Shown here one piece after another: positions 9,413-21,199 of a stretch of DNA of 64,000 nt (position 1 is the first letter of the stretch; each line of letters opens with the position of its first letter). Below the pieces are notes generated by a model that saw nothing but the letters and a program-made list of their open reading frames with translations, did not search any database and was not told where the DNA came from. Position numbers and translations under genes: made by a program. The DNA is from Nitrosospira briensis (GTDB lineage Bacteria > Pseudomonadota > Gammaproteobacteria > Burkholderiales > Nitrosomonadaceae): NCBI RefSeq assembly GCF_900115125.1, contig NZ_FOVJ01000001.1:281852-345851 (forward strand), read 5' to 3'.

Positions 9413-10686
9413 CCCAGCCTACACAGGTCCTGCTGGCGGGCGTGAATCCATCGGATCCGGATAATTGGCGGCTCAAAAGTTATGAGCAGCGCGAGGGTTA
9501 TGCCGCACTGAGAAAAATCCTGAGCGAAAAGATTCCGCCGGAAAAGGTCATCGAGGAAGTAAAAAAATCCGCCTTGCGGGGCCGCGGTGGGGCGGGCTTT
9601 CCTACCGGGCTGAAATGGAGTTTCATGCCGAAGCAGTACGAAGGCGACAAGTACCTCGTGTGCAATTCGGACGAAGGCGAGCCCGGCACTTTCAAAGACC
9701 GCGATATCATGCGTCATAATCCTCACATCCTCATCGAAGGCATGATGATCGGTGCGTACGCAATGGGCATCAAGACAGGCTACAACTATGTTCATGGTGA
9801 AATCTGGGATACGTATGAGCGCATGGAGGAAGCGGTAGACGAAGCACGAGAGGCGGGATTGCTCGGAGACAACATTCTGGGTTCCGATTTCAGTTTCCAG
9901 CTATACAACCACCATGGTTACGGTGCCTATATCTGCGGCGAGGAAACCGCGCTGCTGGAATCGCTGGAAGGCAAGAAAGGCCAGCCACGCTTCAAGCCGC
10001 CTTTCCCTGCAAGCTTCGGTCTCTATGGCAAGCCCACCACCATCAACAACACCGAAACATTCGCCTCCGTGCCCTGGATCATTCGCCACGGCGGGGACCA
10101 ATTTCTGCAACTGGGCAAGCCCAACAATGGCGGGACGAAGCTTTTCTCCGTTTCGGGTCATGTGAACAAGCCGGGCAATTACGAGGTGCCACTGGGAACG
10201 CCGTTCGCGACATTGCTGGAAATGGCCGGCGGCATGCGGGGAGGGCGAAAACTGAAAGGCTGCATTCCCGGCGGTTCGTCCATGCCCGTACTGCCTGGTG
10301 ACGTCATGATGCAGACAGACATGGACTATGACTCCATTGCCAAGGCAGGATCGATGCTGGGCTCAGGGGCGGTGATCATCATGGACGACACCACCTGCAT
10401 GGTGAAAGCGCTGGAGCGGTTATCCTATTTTTATTTTGAAGAGTCATGCGGCCAATGCACACCTTGCCGGGAAGGCACGGGCTGGCTCTACCGGGTAGTG
10501 CATCGCATCGAAACCGGCAAGGGGCGTATGGAAGATCTCGATCTGCTCAACAATGTAGCCGACAATATTCAAGGGCGCACCATCTGCGCATTGGGCGACG
10601 CAGCTGCCATGCCGGTGCGCGCCATGATCCAGCATTTTCGCGACGAGTTTGCATACCATATCGAGCACAAGAAATGTTTGGTATAG
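9409..10686 (+). CDS. nuoF: NADH-quinone oxidoreductase subunit F
   Basis: 51-kDa subunit that oxidises NADH; it binds FMN and 4Fe-4S cluster N3. The 425-residue protein has the glycine-rich nucleotide site ([13 protein letters not shown]), the FMN region ([13 protein letters not shown]) and the cluster motif [13 protein letters not shown] with a distal Cys in TICALGDAA. The start is the ATG overlapping the nuoE stop; an upstream frame from 9355 lies inside nuoE. Confidence 0.96.
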   Translation: MTQPTQVLLAGVNPSDPDNWRLKSYEQREGYAALRKILSEKIPPEKVIEEVKKSALRGRGGAGFPTGLKWSFMPKQYEGDKYLVCNSDEGEPGTFKDRDIMRHNPHILIEGMMIGAYAMGIKTGYNYVHGEIWDTYERMEEAVDEAREAGLLGDNILGSDFSFQLYNHHGYGAYICGEETALLESLEGKKGQPRFKPPFPASFGLYGKPTTINNTETFASVPWIIRHGGDQFLQLGKPNNGGTKLFSVSGHVNKPGNYEVPLGTPFATLLEMAGGMRGGRKLKGCIPGGSSMPVLPGDVMMQTDMDYDSIAKAGSMLGSGAVIIMDDTTCMVKALERLSYFYFEESCGQCTPCREGTGWLYRVVHRIETGKGRMEDLDLLNNVADNIQGRTICALGDAAAMPVRAMIQHFRDEFAYHIEHKKCLV

Positions 10687-10781
10687 CGCGCGTGGCGAAC
10701 GGCGTGGGTCAAGCCGATGAGTTCATTTTCCTGTCTGCGTTTGCTCGCTAAGCCGATTCGTCAAGCCGAGAGTATTTATCC

Positions 10782-13193
10782 ATGATCAATTTCGAAATCG
10801 ACGGTAAACCGGTATCAGTGCCCAAGAACGGCACCGTCATGGACGGCGCCAACCAGCTGGGCATATACATTCCGCATTTCTGCTATCACAAGAAGCTGTC
10901 GATCGCCGCCAATTGCCGCATGTGCCTCGTGCAAGTGGAGAAAGCCCCGAAGCCCTTGCCCGCCTGCGCGACGCCCGCCATGGAAGGCATGAAGGTATCC
11001 ACCCATTCCGGACAGGCGGTAACTGCACAAAAAGGCGTGATGGAATTCCTGCTCATCAATCATCCGCTGGATTGCCCGATTTGCGATCAGGGGGGGGAAT
11101 GCCAGTTGCAGGACCTGGCGGTGGGCTATGGAGCGAGCTCGTCACGCTATACGGAAGCCAAGCGGGTGGTGGCAAATAAAAATCTGGGTCCGCTGATTTC
11201 CACTGACATGACCCGTTGCATCCATTGCACGCGCTGCGTACGCTTCGGCCAGGAAATCGCCGGCATCATGGAGTTGGGGATGGCGGGCCGGGGAGAACAT
11301 GCCGAGATCCTTTCATTCGTGGGCCGTACGGTGGATTCCGAGTTGTCGGGCAATATGATCGACCTGTGTCCGGTAGGTGCGCTCGTGAGCAAACCCTTCC
11401 GTTATTCCGCACGCACCTGGGAGTTGTCACGAAGAAAGTCCGTGAGCCCGCATTGCGGCCTTGGGTCCAATCTGGTGGTTCAGGTGAAACAGAACCGCGT
11501 GATGCGGGTGTTGCCACGCGAGAATGAGGCTATCAACGAGTGCTGGTTGTCGGATAAAGACCGGTTTTCCTACGAGGGACTGAACTCGGAAGAGCGCTTG
11601 CGCAAACCGATGATAAAACATGGAGGCGAGTGGCAGGAGTGCGATTGGCAGACGGCGCTCGAATTTACCGCTAACGGGTTGAAAGCGGTTAAGGAAAAAC
11701 ATGGCGCACAAAGCATCGGGGCCTTGTGTTCTCCTCACAGCACGCTTGAGGAACTTTATCTCCTGCAAAAATTTATACGGGGATTGGGTAGCGGAAATGT
11801 GGATCACCGTCTGCGCCAATCCGATTTCCGGGCGGACGATCACGTGCAGGGCGTTCCCTGGCTGGGGATGGCCATAGCGGATGTTTCCCGGTTGAAGTCG
11901 GCGCTGGTCATCGGCAGCACGCTGCGCAAGGATCACCCACTCCTCGCGCAGCGCTTGCGCCAGGTGGTGAAGCAGGGCGCGCAACTGAACCTGATCAATC
12001 CAGTCGATGATGATCTGCTGACCAAGGTAGCGAATCGCGCTATTGTCGCGCCCGGCAGCATGGCGGCCATGCTGGCCCAGGTCCTGAAAGCCGCCGCCGA
12101 GTCAAAGGAAGTCGAGGTTCCGGACGGCGCAAGGAAAGCGACGAGTACGGTTAGCGTGAGCGATACGGCGCGCGCGATGGCCGCCAGCCTCATCGATAAT
12201 AAACCTGCTGCTATTTTCCTCGGCAACCTGGCGCAGCATCATCCGCAATACACGGATATTCTCGTGCTGGCGCAGCATCTCGCTCAAATTACCGATGCGC
12301 AATTCGGTGTGCTGGGCGAAGCCGCCAACAGCGTCGGTGCTCATATTGCCGGCGCAACTCCTGACCGTGGCGCTCCCGACCGATCGGGAAGCCTCAGTGC
12401 CGCGCAAATGCTTGGGATGAGCGCTGCCTCGGCCGATACTGCCGGGGCAGCGGCGCAGCCATGCCAGGCGTACGTCCTCATGAATCTGGAACCGGAACTG
12501 GATAGCTACGACCCCGGGCAAGCTACCAAAGCCCTCTCCGCGGCTGAGCTCGTGGTAATGTTGACCTCATACAAAAGCCAGGCTGTCATGCAAGGCAGTT
12601 ATGCTGATGTATTGCTCCCGATTGCGCCGTTCACCGAAACCTCCGGCACCTTCATCAGTACGGAAGGCCGTGTGCAGACTTTTAACGGCGTGGTCGCGCC
12701 CCTCGGCGAAACGCGTCCAGCGTGGAAGGTCGTGCGGGTACTCGGCAATATGCTGCAGCTTGACGGCTTCGACTACGAAACGCCGGATCAGGTGCGCGCG
12801 GAGATTCTATCGGCTGCACCTGATGTCAGCTCCCGCCTGAATAACAGTCTTGGCGGCTTTGCCGTTGGAGACACTGGACAGAAGGGCGGTGGAATCCAGC
12901 GCATCGGGGAAGTGCCGATCTACCAGGCCGACCCCATCGTTCGCCGCGCCGAGTCGCTGCAGCGCACAAGTGACGCGGCCGCGCCGGTCGCTTGGATGGC
13001 AGGCGCCCTCATGGATAAACTCGGGATACAGCACGGGGACAATGTCAGGCTGAAGCAGGGGGAAGGCGAAGCGCAACTGCCCGCGGCCCGGGACGACAAG
13101 CTGCCCGTCGATTGCGTGCGCGTTGCTTCGGCACACCCCATGACTGCGGGCCTGGGTGGAATGTTTGGCGAAATCGTGGTGGAAAGATTGTGA
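10782..13193 (+). CDS. nuoG: NADH-quinone oxidoreductase subunit G
   Basis: Large 75-kDa iron-sulfur subunit of the peripheral arm. The 803-residue protein begins with the 2Fe-2S N1b domain ([17 protein letters not shown]), then the His-Cys cluster N5 region ([18 protein letters not shown]) and N4 ([11 protein letters not shown] and CPVGAL), followed by a molybdopterin-oxidoreductase-like domain. At the position of the extra N7 cluster only single cysteines remain ([15 protein letters not shown]), so N7 is absent, as in most complex I outside the enterobacterial group. It follows nuoF after 95 bases. Confidence 0.96.
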   Translation: MINFEIDGKPVSVPKNGTVMDGANQLGIYIPHFCYHKKLSIAANCRMCLVQVEKAPKPLPACATPAMEGMKVSTHSGQAVTAQKGVMEFLLINHPLDCPICDQGGECQLQDLAVGYGASSSRYTEAKRVVANKNLGPLISTDMTRCIHCTRCVRFGQEIAGIMELGMAGRGEHAEILSFVGRTVDSELSGNMIDLCPVGALVSKPFRYSARTWELSRRKSVSPHCGLGSNLVVQVKQNRVMRVLPRENEAINECWLSDKDRFSYEGLNSEERLRKPMIKHGGEWQECDWQTALEFTANGLKAVKEKHGAQSIGALCSPHSTLEELYLLQKFIRGLGSGNVDHRLRQSDFRADDHVQGVPWLGMAIADVSRLKSALVIGSTLRKDHPLLAQRLRQVVKQGAQLNLINPVDDDLLTKVANRAIVAPGSMAAMLAQVLKAAAESKEVEVPDGARKATSTVSVSDTARAMAASLIDNKPAAIFLGNLAQHHPQYTDILVLAQHLAQITDAQFGVLGEAANSVGAHIAGATPDRGAPDRSGSLSAAQMLGMSAASADTAGAAAQPCQAYVLMNLEPELDSYDPGQATKALSAAELVVMLTSYKSQAVMQGSYADVLLPIAPFTETSGTFISTEGRVQTFNGVVAPLGETRPAWKVVRVLGNMLQLDGFDYETPDQVRAEILSAAPDVSSRLNNSLGGFAVGDTGQKGGGIQRIGEVPIYQADPIVRRAESLQRTSDAAAPVAWMAGALMDKLGIQHGDNVRLKQGEGEAQLPAARDDKLPVDCVRVASAHPMTAGLGGMFGEIVVERL

Positions 13194-13215
13194 TGGAAGA
13201 AATCAGGGTTATTTG

Positions 13216-14316
13216 ATGGAATACGCACAAGAATTATTCGGCAATTTTTTTGGTCCCGAGTGGGGCCCCGCTCTGTTCGTGGTGACCAAGAACGTGCTGT
13301 TGATCGTCGCCATCATATTGCCGTTAATGCTCGCTGTGGCTTATCTCACGTTCGCGGAGCGCAAGATTATTGCTTTCATGCAAATGCGTGTGGGGCCCAA
13401 CCGCGTCACCTTCTTCGGCATCCCCTGGCTGGGCGGCTGGGGCCAGCCCATCGCCGATGCCGTCAAGGCGGTGATGAAGGAAATCATCATTCCCAGCGGC
13501 GCGAATAAATTGCTGTTCGTGCTCGCGCCGATATTGACGTTCGCGCCAGCGCTGGCGGCATGGGCGGTAATACCATTTTCTCCCGAGGTGGTATTGGCGG
13601 ACATCAACGCCGGTCTGCTTTATATTCTGGCAATGACTTCCATGGGCATTTATGGGGTGATCATCGCCGGTTGGGCATCAAATTCCAAGTATGCTTTTCT
13701 CGGCGCGATGCGTTCCGCCGCGCAGGTAGTCTCGTATGAGCTTGCGATGGGCTTTGCCTTGGTGTGCGTGCTGATGATGTCGCAAAGCCTGAATCTCGGG
13801 GATATCGTCATGGGCCAGCAGGGGAGCAGTTTCCTCAACTGGTATCTTATTCCATTGTTTCCGATGTTTCTGGTGTACTTCATTTCCGGTGTCGCCGAAA
13901 CCAACCGCGCACCGTTCGACGTGGCCGAGGGCGAGTCCGAAATCGTCGCCGGCTTCCACGTCGAGTATTCCGGCATGGCCTTTACAGTGTTCTTTCTTGC
14001 CGAATATTCAAACATGATCCTGGTGGCAACGCTTGCCAGCATCATATTCCTGGGGGGTTGGCTACCCCCGGTCGACATGGCGCCGTTCACCCTGATTCCC
14101 GGTTTTATCTGGCTGGTTTTGAAAATCTCGGGTTTATTGTTTTGTTTTCTCTGGTTCCGCGCCACTTTTCCACGCTACCGCTATGATCAGATCATGCGTC
14201 TTGGCTGGAAAGTATTCATCCCGATCACGCTGATCTGGATTGTGGTTATAGGTTTGGTGATGCAGCTTCCATCGCCCGTCCGGGGTGTATTCCCACTCAA
14301 TTTGTGGTTCCACTGA
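13216..14316 (+). CDS. nuoH: NADH-quinone oxidoreductase subunit H
   Basis: Membrane subunit that forms the quinone chamber roof and links the two arms. The 366-residue protein has about eight transmembrane helices with the conserved segments [18 protein letters not shown] and the charged loop [17 protein letters not shown]. The start is the ATG at 13216, 22 bases after the nuoG stop; the longer frame from 13156 overlaps nuoG. Confidence 0.96.
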   Translation: MEYAQELFGNFFGPEWGPALFVVTKNVLLIVAIILPLMLAVAYLTFAERKIIAFMQMRVGPNRVTFFGIPWLGGWGQPIADAVKAVMKEIIIPSGANKLLFVLAPILTFAPALAAWAVIPFSPEVVLADINAGLLYILAMTSMGIYGVIIAGWASNSKYAFLGAMRSAAQVVSYELAMGFALVCVLMMSQSLNLGDIVMGQQGSSFLNWYLIPLFPMFLVYFISGVAETNRAPFDVAEGESEIVAGFHVEYSGMAFTVFFLAEYSNMILVATLASIIFLGGWLPPVDMAPFTLIPGFIWLVLKISGLLFCFLWFRATFPRYRYDQIMRLGWKVFIPITLIWIVVIGLVMQLPSPVRGVFPLNLWFH

Positions 14317-14330
14317 GACAGGAGAACGCC

Positions 14331-14819
14331 ATGAACCGAATCAAGGATTTTTTCCGTACCTTCCTCTTGTTCGAACTGCTCAAAGGGATGATGCTGACCG
14401 GACGATACATGTTTGCACGTAAAATCACCGTGCATTTCCCCGAAGAAAAAACGCCCCAGTCCCCGCGTTTCCGGGGCCTGCACGCGCTGCGCCGCTACCC
14501 TAATGGAGAAGAGCGCTGTATTGCCTGCAAGTTGTGCGAAGCGGTATGTCCGGCATTGGCAATCACTATCGAATCGGAGCAGCGAGATGACGGAACGCGC
14601 CGTACGACGCGCTACGACATCGACCTGACCAAATGCATATTTTGCGGTTTTTGTGAGGAATCGTGCCCTGTGGATTCCATCGTCGAGACTCGCACCCTCG
14701 AATACCACGGAGAAAAACGTGGCGATCTCATTTATACCAAGGAGATGCTGCTGGCGGTAGGGGACCGGTACGAGGAAGAGATAGCAAGGGACAGGGCGGC
14801 AGATGCGGGATATCGATGA
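14331..14819 (+). CDS. nuoI: NADH-quinone oxidoreductase subunit I
   Basis: Ferredoxin-like 23-kDa subunit carrying two 4Fe-4S clusters (N6a, N6b). The 162-residue protein contains the two motifs [12 protein letters not shown] and [13 protein letters not shown] good Shine-Dalgarno (aggag, about 7 bases upstream) supports the ATG at 14331. The following 182 bases to nuoJ form the longest gap in the nuo cluster. Confidence 0.96.
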   Translation: MNRIKDFFRTFLLFELLKGMMLTGRYMFARKITVHFPEEKTPQSPRFRGLHALRRYPNGEERCIACKLCEAVCPALAITIESEQRDDGTRRTTRYDIDLTKCIFCGFCEESCPVDSIVETRTLEYHGEKRGDLIYTKEMLLAVGDRYEEEIARDRAADAGYR

Positions 14820-14953
14820 ATCTCGCGGTTAATTACACATCGTGCATTTTTTCCGGATCAGGACTTGGGAATATCAGGGGATTTGCCGCGAGCTACCCGG
14901 CGCTCACAAAATGAGTTTGCAAATGAGAGGTTTCGCCGGATTATGCTACCCGG

Positions 14954-14978
14954 CTTACAGAACGTTGACTTACAGAAC
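14954..14978 (+). repeat. Direct repeat of cttacagaac in the nuoI-nuoJ gap
   Basis: cttacagaac occurs at 14954-14963 and 14969-14978, a 15-base period, shortly before nuoJ (15002). The spacer and second copy together contain ttgact, which resembles a -35 element, but no good -10 follows at the right distance. The gap 14820-15001 has no gene. Confidence 0.4.
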
Positions 14979-15001
14979 TTAGAACTTCTAGAAGTACCCA
15001 T

Positions 15002-15607
15002 ATGAGTTTTCAGGATATAATCTTCTACTTTTTTTCAGCAGTGCTGGTAGCATCCGCCACGGGCGTCATTACCGCTCGAAATCCGGTACATTCCGCATTA
15101 CTGTTAGTGCTGGCTTTTTTTACCTCTGCGGGATTATGGCTGCTGCTGGAGGCGGAATTTCTTGCCATCACGCTGGTGCTGGTATACGTGGGAGCGGTGA
15201 TGGTGTTGTTCCTGTTCGTGGTGATGATGCTGGATATCAACCTCGATCGCCTCCGTGAAGGGTTCTGGAAATGGGCTCCCTTTGGCGCATTGCTCGCGTT
15301 GCTGATGTCGGCCGAGATGGCAATGGTGCTGATGGGAGAGCAGTTCGCCGCCGATGAACTGCCGGCTCCCCCATCCCGAGCCGCCGATTACAGCAATACC
15401 AAAGAGCTTGGGCGCCTGATCTATACCGAATATGTTTACGCATTCGAGCTAGCGGCGGTCATTCTGCTTGTGGCGATGGTAGCCGCCATTGCGCTGACTT
15501 TGCGGCGCCGTACCGGTAACAAGGCGATGGATGTCGCGAAGCAAGTAGCGGTAAAACGCGAGGATCGGATTCGAATGGTTACGATGCCCTCGGAAAAGAA
15601 AGAATAA
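15002..15607 (+). CDS. nuoJ: NADH-quinone oxidoreductase subunit J
   Basis: Proton-channel-adjacent membrane subunit of complex I. The 201-residue protein has five transmembrane helices and the conserved early segment FSAVLVASATGVITARNPVHSALLL typical of NuoJ, followed by the FLFVVMMLDI helix. The ATG at 15002 has only a weak ribosome site. It is followed by nuoK after about 50 bases. Confidence 0.95.
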   Translation: MSFQDIIFYFFSAVLVASATGVITARNPVHSALLLVLAFFTSAGLWLLLEAEFLAITLVLVYVGAVMVLFLFVVMMLDINLDRLREGFWKWAPFGALLALLMSAEMAMVLMGEQFAADELPAPPSRAADYSNTKELGRLIYTEYVYAFELAAVILLVAMVAAIALTLRRRTGNKAMDVAKQVAVKREDRIRMVTMPSEKKE

Positions 15608-15657
15608 GAAACAGTTGCGTGGCTGTATTTTGATGTTGTCGTGAAAGAGGGCGTAGC

Positions 15658-15963
15658 TTGGTCTCGTTATCCCATTACCTGGTTCTCGGTGCGATTCTGT
15701 TCGCCATCAGCATTGTCGGGATCTTTCTCAACAGGAAAAATGTGATCATCCTGTTGATGGCGATCGAACTGATGCTGCTGGCGGTAAACATGAATTTTGT
15801 CGCCTTCTCATATTACCTGCAGGATACAGCGGGACAGATTTTCGTGTTTTTCATTCTTACCGTAGCCGCGGCAGAATCCGCTATTGGCCTGGCGATATTG
15901 GTGGTGTTGTTTCGCAGCTTGCGCACCATCGATGTGGACGACCTGGATAAACTTAAAGGGTAG
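15658..15963 (+). CDS. nuoK: NADH-quinone oxidoreductase subunit K
   Basis: Small antiporter-like membrane subunit. The 101-residue protein has three transmembrane helices and the two buried Glu residues needed for proton pumping, in [14 protein letters not shown] and [12 protein letters not shown]. The start codon is TTG: gagg lies seven bases upstream (15647-15650) and the first helix ([17 protein letters not shown]) begins just after it. Confidence 0.95.
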   Translation: MVSLSHYLVLGAILFAISIVGIFLNRKNVIILLMAIELMLLAVNMNFVAFSYYLQDTAGQIFVFFILTVAAAESAIGLAILVVLFRSLRTIDVDDLDKLKG

Positions 15964-16035
15964 CTTTCTTGAGTGAAAAACCCTTGTCATGCCAGGATCA
16001 GGTATCGGTGATTCAAAAAACAAAAACTGAATTTC

Positions 16036-17991
16036 ATGACTGAGATGCAAAAATTATATCTGTTGGCGCCATTGGCGCCATTGGCAGGAGCGCTTATCGC
16101 CGGGCTGTTCGGGCGCGTGATCGGTCCGGCCTGGAGCCATCGCATCACCATTGCCCTCATGCTCGTATGCGTGGCTGCGTCCGTCGCCGTGTTTCTGGAT
16201 GTATTGAAGGGGAACATCTTTAACGGCAGCGTTTATACCTGGATGACCTCGGGCGATACCCGTTTCGAGGTTGGGTTTCTGATCGATCAACTCTCCGCCA
16301 CCATGATGGTCGTGGTGAGCTTTGTTTCCTTGATGGTGCATATCTACACCATAGGCTATATGCACGAGGATCCCGGTTATCAACGTTTTTTCAGTTATAT
16401 CTCACTGTTCACCTTCTCGATGCTGATGCTGGTGATGTCCAATAATTTTCTCCAGCTTTTCTTTGGCTGGGAGGCGGTGGGGCTGGTGTCCTATCTGCTC
16501 ATCGGGTTCTGGTATACGCGCCCCACGGCAATTTATGCCAACCTGAAAGCCTTTCTGGTCAATCGTGTCGGCGATTTCGGGTTTCTCCTCGGTATCGGCC
16601 TCGTATTGATGTATTTCGGTACCCTGGATTACGCTGCAGTATTTGCCCAGGCTCCACAGATGGCGACACAAGCAATCGAAATCATTCCTGGATCGCAGTG
16701 GGAGCTATTAACCCCAATCTGTATTTTGCTCTTCGTCGGCGCGATGGGAAAATCCGCACAATTTCCCTTGCATGTATGGCTACCCGATTCGATGGAAGGC
16801 CCGACACCCATTTCCGCGCTGATTCATGCCGCTACCATGGTAACGGCAGGTATCTTCATGGTGGCGCGGATGTCTCCGTTGTTCGAGCTGACCGAAACGG
16901 CGCTATCGTTCATGCTGGTGATCGGCGGCATCACGACGCTATTCATGGCGCTGGTGGCAATCGTGCAGAACGATATCAAGCGCGTGGTCGCGTATTCAAC
17001 CCTGTCACAACTGGGCTATATGACAATAGCGCTCGGCGCGTCGGCTTATTCAGCCGGTATTTTTCACCTCATGACTCATGCCTTTTTCAAGGCAGTGCTA
17101 TTTCTCGGTGCGGGGTCCGTAATCATCGCGATGCACCATGAGCAGGATATGCGGAAAATGGGCGGGCTCAAGAAATATATGCCCATTACCTACTGGACCA
17201 TGTTCATTGCCGCGCTGGCGAGCGCTGGCGTACCCGGTTTCTCTGGTTTCTTCTCCAAGGAGTCAATTATTGAAGCCGTACACTTCGCCAACATTCCAGG
17301 CGCCGGTTTTGCCTACTTCTGTGCGGTAACAACCGTGTTCATCACGGCGTTTTATACCTTCCGCCTGCTGTTCATGACGTTCCACGGCAAACCGCGAATG
17401 GATCATCACACCGAAGAACATCTGCATGAATCGCCCTGGATGGTGACGCTGCCGCTGATTGCCCTGGCAATACCTTCCATCGGCGCGGGCTGGCTTATCG
17501 AACCTATGCTGTTTGGTGATTATTTTGGCAGCGCCATACAAATCATGTCTCAGCATGAGGCAATGGAAAAAATGTCAGCGGAATTTTCTGGCATATTGGG
17601 CATGATGACGCATGCGTTATCTACCCTGCCGTTCTGGCTTTCCATAGCGGGAATATTCACCGCCTGGTATTTGTACATGGTGAAAACCGATTTGCCGGGA
17701 AAGATAAAGCAGGCTGCCGGTCCGTTTTCCACGCTGCTTGACCGTAAATATTTCATCGACGAATTCTATTCCTGGCTTTTTGCTGGCGGTGCGCGTGCCC
17801 TCGGCAGGGGATTGTGGAAATTCGGCGATGTAAAAGTGATTGACGGATTCTTCGTTAACGGCACAGCACGAATGGTGGCTGCAACCGCCATGCTGGTGCG
17901 CCGCTTCCAGTCCGGCTATATCTATCATTATGCCTTCACCATGATAGTTGGCGTGTTCATATTAATGAGTCTGTGGTTATACGGGCCTTGA
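16036..17991 (+). CDS. nuoL: NADH-quinone oxidoreductase subunit L
   Basis: The distal antiporter-like proton-pumping subunit of complex I. The 651-residue protein has the proton-antiporter core (GWEAVGLVSYLLIGFW with its key Glu, KSAQFPLHVWLPDSMEGPTPISALIHAATMV with its key Lys and His residues) and a C-terminal extension that would form the long lateral helix. Length is slightly above the usual 610-620. Confidence 0.96.
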   Translation: MTEMQKLYLLAPLAPLAGALIAGLFGRVIGPAWSHRITIALMLVCVAASVAVFLDVLKGNIFNGSVYTWMTSGDTRFEVGFLIDQLSATMMVVVSFVSLMVHIYTIGYMHEDPGYQRFFSYISLFTFSMLMLVMSNNFLQLFFGWEAVGLVSYLLIGFWYTRPTAIYANLKAFLVNRVGDFGFLLGIGLVLMYFGTLDYAAVFAQAPQMATQAIEIIPGSQWELLTPICILLFVGAMGKSAQFPLHVWLPDSMEGPTPISALIHAATMVTAGIFMVARMSPLFELTETALSFMLVIGGITTLFMALVAIVQNDIKRVVAYSTLSQLGYMTIALGASAYSAGIFHLMTHAFFKAVLFLGAGSVIIAMHHEQDMRKMGGLKKYMPITYWTMFIAALASAGVPGFSGFFSKESIIEAVHFANIPGAGFAYFCAVTTVFITAFYTFRLLFMTFHGKPRMDHHTEEHLHESPWMVTLPLIALAIPSIGAGWLIEPMLFGDYFGSAIQIMSQHEAMEKMSAEFSGILGMMTHALSTLPFWLSIAGIFTAWYLYMVKTDLPGKIKQAAGPFSTLLDRKYFIDEFYSWLFAGGARALGRGLWKFGDVKVIDGFFVNGTARMVAATAMLVRRFQSGYIYHYAFTMIVGVFILMSLWLYGP

Positions 17992-18040
17992 AACGATAAA
18001 AAACAGTAAGAGATTAAATATTATTGCGGCCCAAAGCCTC

Positions 18041-18070
18041 CTGTAAGCCCCTGTAAGCTCCTGTGCCTGG
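18041..18070 (+). repeat. Three imperfect 10-bp tandem repeats between nuoL and nuoM
   Basis: The units ctgtaagccc, ctgtaagctc and ctgtgcctgg follow each other directly at 18041-18070, in the 103-base gap between nuoL and nuoM. It is a simple slippage-type repeat with no recognised function. Confidence 0.45.
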
Positions 18071-18094
18071 CAACGCGCTAATGAATAAAATGGA

Positions 18095-19585
18095 ATGAAC
18101 ATGTTGTTTGGCCTTCCCCTGTTAAGTCTGGTTATCTGGCTGCCTATCGTAGCCGGTATTGGCGTGCTCGCTACTGGCGGGGATCGTAATGCCCAAATGG
18201 CAAGATGGATTGCACTCGTGGGGTCGGTAGCGGGTTTGCTGGTGGCAATACCGCTTCTCACCCAGTTCGATCCGCTGGAAAACGCCATGCAGTTCGTGGA
18301 GCATAGTCCATGGATCGAGCGCTTCAACATTCATTATCATCTTGGCGTCGATGGCATCGCCATGCCGCTTATTCTGCTTAACTGTTTCATTACGCCGCTG
18401 GTGGTAATCGCGGGCTGGGAAGTAATAAGCAAGCGCGTGTCTCAATATATGGGCGCATTTCTTATCATGTCGGGCATCGTCAATGGCGTGTTCGCAGCGC
18501 TCGATGCGATTTTGTTCTACGTCTTCTGGGAAGCCTCGCTGATTCCGATGTTCCTCATCATAGGCGTCTGGGGCGGGCCCAACCGCGTGTATGCGGCAAT
18601 CAAGTTTTTTCTTTACACGCTCCTTGGTTCGCTGCTGATGCTCGTGGCATTCATTTACCTGTATCAGGTTTCTGGCGGCAGTTTCTCGATTCTCGATTAT
18701 CATAAACTGCCATTGCCGCTGTCCCCGCAAATTCTGATATTTATTGCTTTCCTGTTGGCGTTTGCGGTGAAGGTACCGATGTGGCCGGTTCACACCTGGC
18801 TGCCGGACGCCCACGTGGAAGCGCCCACCGGGGGGTCGGTAGTGCTGGCGGCAATATTGCTGAAGCTGGGCGGTTACGGTTTCCTCCGTTTTTCACTGCC
18901 GATTGTTCCGGATGCCAGCCACTATCTGTCGGACATGATGATCGCATTGTCGCTGATTGCAGTCGTCTATATTGCCGTTGTTGCACTGGTCCAACCGGAC
19001 ATGAAAAAACTCATTGCGTATTCATCGGTTTCCCACATGGGATTTGCCACGCTTGGTTTTTTCCTGTTCAACGCCTACGGGATGGAAGGCGCGATGGTGC
19101 AAATGATCTCCCACGGATTTATTTCCGCTGCAATGTTTCTTTGCGTGGGCGTCATGTATGACAGGCTTCATTCCCGCCAGATCGCCGACTATGGCGGGCT
19201 GGCAGCCAGAATGCCGGTGTTTGCCGCTTTCTTCATGCTGTTTGCCATGGCGAATTCGGGATTGCCTGGCACCAGTGGGTTCGTGGGTGAATTCATGGTC
19301 ATCATGGCTTCGGTCAAGGTGAACTTCTGGTATGGCTTCCTTGCAGCTACCACGCTTATAACCGGAGCATCCTACACACTGTGGATGTACAAGCGGGTGG
19401 TGTTCGGCGCGGTGGTCCATCCAGCCGTCACGGAAATGAAGGATATTAACGGACGCGAGATTCTGATAATGGCGATTCTGGCAGTGGCGGTACTGGCTAT
19501 GGGCCTGTATCCGCTACCATTGCTGGAAATCATGCACACGACCGTGGACGATCTGCTGTCGCACGTTGCCCGCAGCAAATTGTGA
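18095..19585 (+). CDS. nuoM: NADH-quinone oxidoreductase subunit M
   Basis: Antiporter-like proton-pumping membrane subunit. The 496-residue protein shows the FWEASLIPMFLIIGVWGG segment with the essential Glu and the channel segment VKVPMWPVHTWLPDAHVEAPTGGSVVLAAILLKLGGYG. Two in-frame ATGs (18095 and 18101) are possible starts. Typical family length. Confidence 0.96.
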   Translation: MNMLFGLPLLSLVIWLPIVAGIGVLATGGDRNAQMARWIALVGSVAGLLVAIPLLTQFDPLENAMQFVEHSPWIERFNIHYHLGVDGIAMPLILLNCFITPLVVIAGWEVISKRVSQYMGAFLIMSGIVNGVFAALDAILFYVFWEASLIPMFLIIGVWGGPNRVYAAIKFFLYTLLGSLLMLVAFIYLYQVSGGSFSILDYHKLPLPLSPQILIFIAFLLAFAVKVPMWPVHTWLPDAHVEAPTGGSVVLAAILLKLGGYGFLRFSLPIVPDASHYLSDMMIALSLIAVVYIAVVALVQPDMKKLIAYSSVSHMGFATLGFFLFNAYGMEGAMVQMISHGFISAAMFLCVGVMYDRLHSRQIADYGGLAARMPVFAAFFMLFAMANSGLPGTSGFVGEFMVIMASVKVNFWYGFLAATTLITGASYTLWMYKRVVFGAVVHPAVTEMKDINGREILIMAILAVAVLAMGLYPLPLLEIMHTTVDDLLSHVARSKL

Positions 19586-19621
19586 AGAACGAGATGAGCC
19601 CTGCCTGTCCGAGGATGATAA

Positions 19622-21064
19622 ATGAATTTTACGCAGCCTGATCTCGCCCCCGCCTATCCGGAAATTTTTCTTCTGGTCATGGTATGCGTGGTGTTGCTGG
19701 CCGATATCGCATGGGGAGAAAAAAAACCTAACATCGCTTATTTACTGGCGCAAGTCGCGTTGTCAGGTTGCGCGCTGATCACTTTCGGCACGGCCGCGCC
19801 AGACGTCGTTTATACGTTCTCCGGCATGTTCGTGGACGACGCCATGGCGGATATACTCAAGATGCTGGTTTATATCAGCGTCGCTACGGTGCTGGTGTAC
19901 TCCCGAACCTATATCTCTGTACGTGGCATGCTCGGCGGTGAATTCTTCGGTTTGGCGCTGTTTGCCACGCTGGGAATGATGGTGATGATCTCCGCCAGCC
20001 ATTTCATGACGCTCTACCTGGGATTGGAACTCCTGTCGCTATCGCTTTACGCCATGGTAGCGCTGAGACGCTCGGTTGAGGCAACCGAGGCGGCAATAAA
20101 ATTTTTTGTCCTGGGCGCACTGTCTTCCGGTTTCCTGCTGTATGGCATGTCCATGGTTTATGGCGCCACCGGCACGCTTGATATCACTCAAGTTACGGGA
20201 ATAATTCAAAGCGGCGCAATTAATCATGCAGTACTGGTTGTAGGACTGGTATTCATCGTTGCCGGCATCAGTTTCAAGTTGTATGTGGCGCCATTTCATA
20301 TGTGGGCGCCTGATGTCTACCAGGGGGCGCCCACCGCGGTCGTACTGTTTGTCGGCACAGCACCCAACCTGGCGGGATTTGGCTTCATCATGCGTTTGCT
20401 GGTGGAAGGAATGGGAGTAATGTCGGCGGACTGGCAGGGAATGCTTATTATCCTGGCGGTAGCGTCCATGCTGATTGGCAATCTGGCTGCTATCGCTCAA
20501 ACAAACATCAAGCGCATGCTTGCCTATTCCACCATCTCGCACATGGGTTTCATGTTACTTGGCATTATCGGCGCGGATGGGAATGGCTACACTGCGGCTA
20601 TGTTCTACATCCTGATCTACGTATTGATGGCACTGGGTACATTCGGAATTATCATTCTCTTGTCCCGGGAAGGATTTGAGGCTGAAAAGCTTGACGACTT
20701 CAAAGGACTAAACCAGCGCAGTCCGTGGTATGCATTCATCACATTGCTGCTGATGTTCTCCATGGCTGGCATTCCACCTACAGTGGGCATTTATGCCAAG
20801 CTTTCCGTATTGCAGGCGGTGTTGAGCGCTGGCCACGTGTGGCTGGCGGTTGTCGCCGTATTATTTTCGCTGATAGGCGCATTTTATTACCTGCGCATCG
20901 TCAAACTCATGTATTTCGACGAGCCTGAAACCAATGCGCTTATACTGCCGCAGGGTGATGTCAAAATATTGCTGAGCGCGAACGGCTTGGCGGTGCTCGC
21001 GTTCGGATTTTTTCCTCAGGTGCTGATTGGGCTGTGTGCTTACGCAATACAGCAGTCGATCTAA
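19622..21064 (+). CDS. nuoN: NADH-quinone oxidoreductase subunit N
   Basis: Third antiporter-like subunit of complex I and last gene of the nuo cluster. The 480-residue protein has about fourteen transmembrane helices and the family segments [19 protein letters not shown] and [27 protein letters not shown]. With it all fourteen subunits nuoA-N are present in the canonical order. No clear hairpin terminator follows. Confidence 0.96.
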   Translation: MNFTQPDLAPAYPEIFLLVMVCVVLLADIAWGEKKPNIAYLLAQVALSGCALITFGTAAPDVVYTFSGMFVDDAMADILKMLVYISVATVLVYSRTYISVRGMLGGEFFGLALFATLGMMVMISASHFMTLYLGLELLSLSLYAMVALRRSVEATEAAIKFFVLGALSSGFLLYGMSMVYGATGTLDITQVTGIIQSGAINHAVLVVGLVFIVAGISFKLYVAPFHMWAPDVYQGAPTAVVLFVGTAPNLAGFGFIMRLLVEGMGVMSADWQGMLIILAVASMLIGNLAAIAQTNIKRMLAYSTISHMGFMLLGIIGADGNGYTAAMFYILIYVLMALGTFGIIILLSREGFEAEKLDDFKGLNQRSPWYAFITLLLMFSMAGIPPTVGIYAKLSVLQAVLSAGHVWLAVVAVLFSLIGAFYYLRIVKLMYFDEPETNALILPQGDVKILLSANGLAVLAFGFFPQVLIGLCAYAIQQSI

Positions 21065-21199
21065 ATATCAAGGTCGAGTCCACCAGCCTTCTGTTCAACC
21101 CGTTGAGCTAAACAGACGAGCCGGTTTCGGAATACCACACTTCAGGCAGGCCATCCCCCTGACCCTCCGCGTCGTCAGGTCCCTATTGGGGGAAGCATC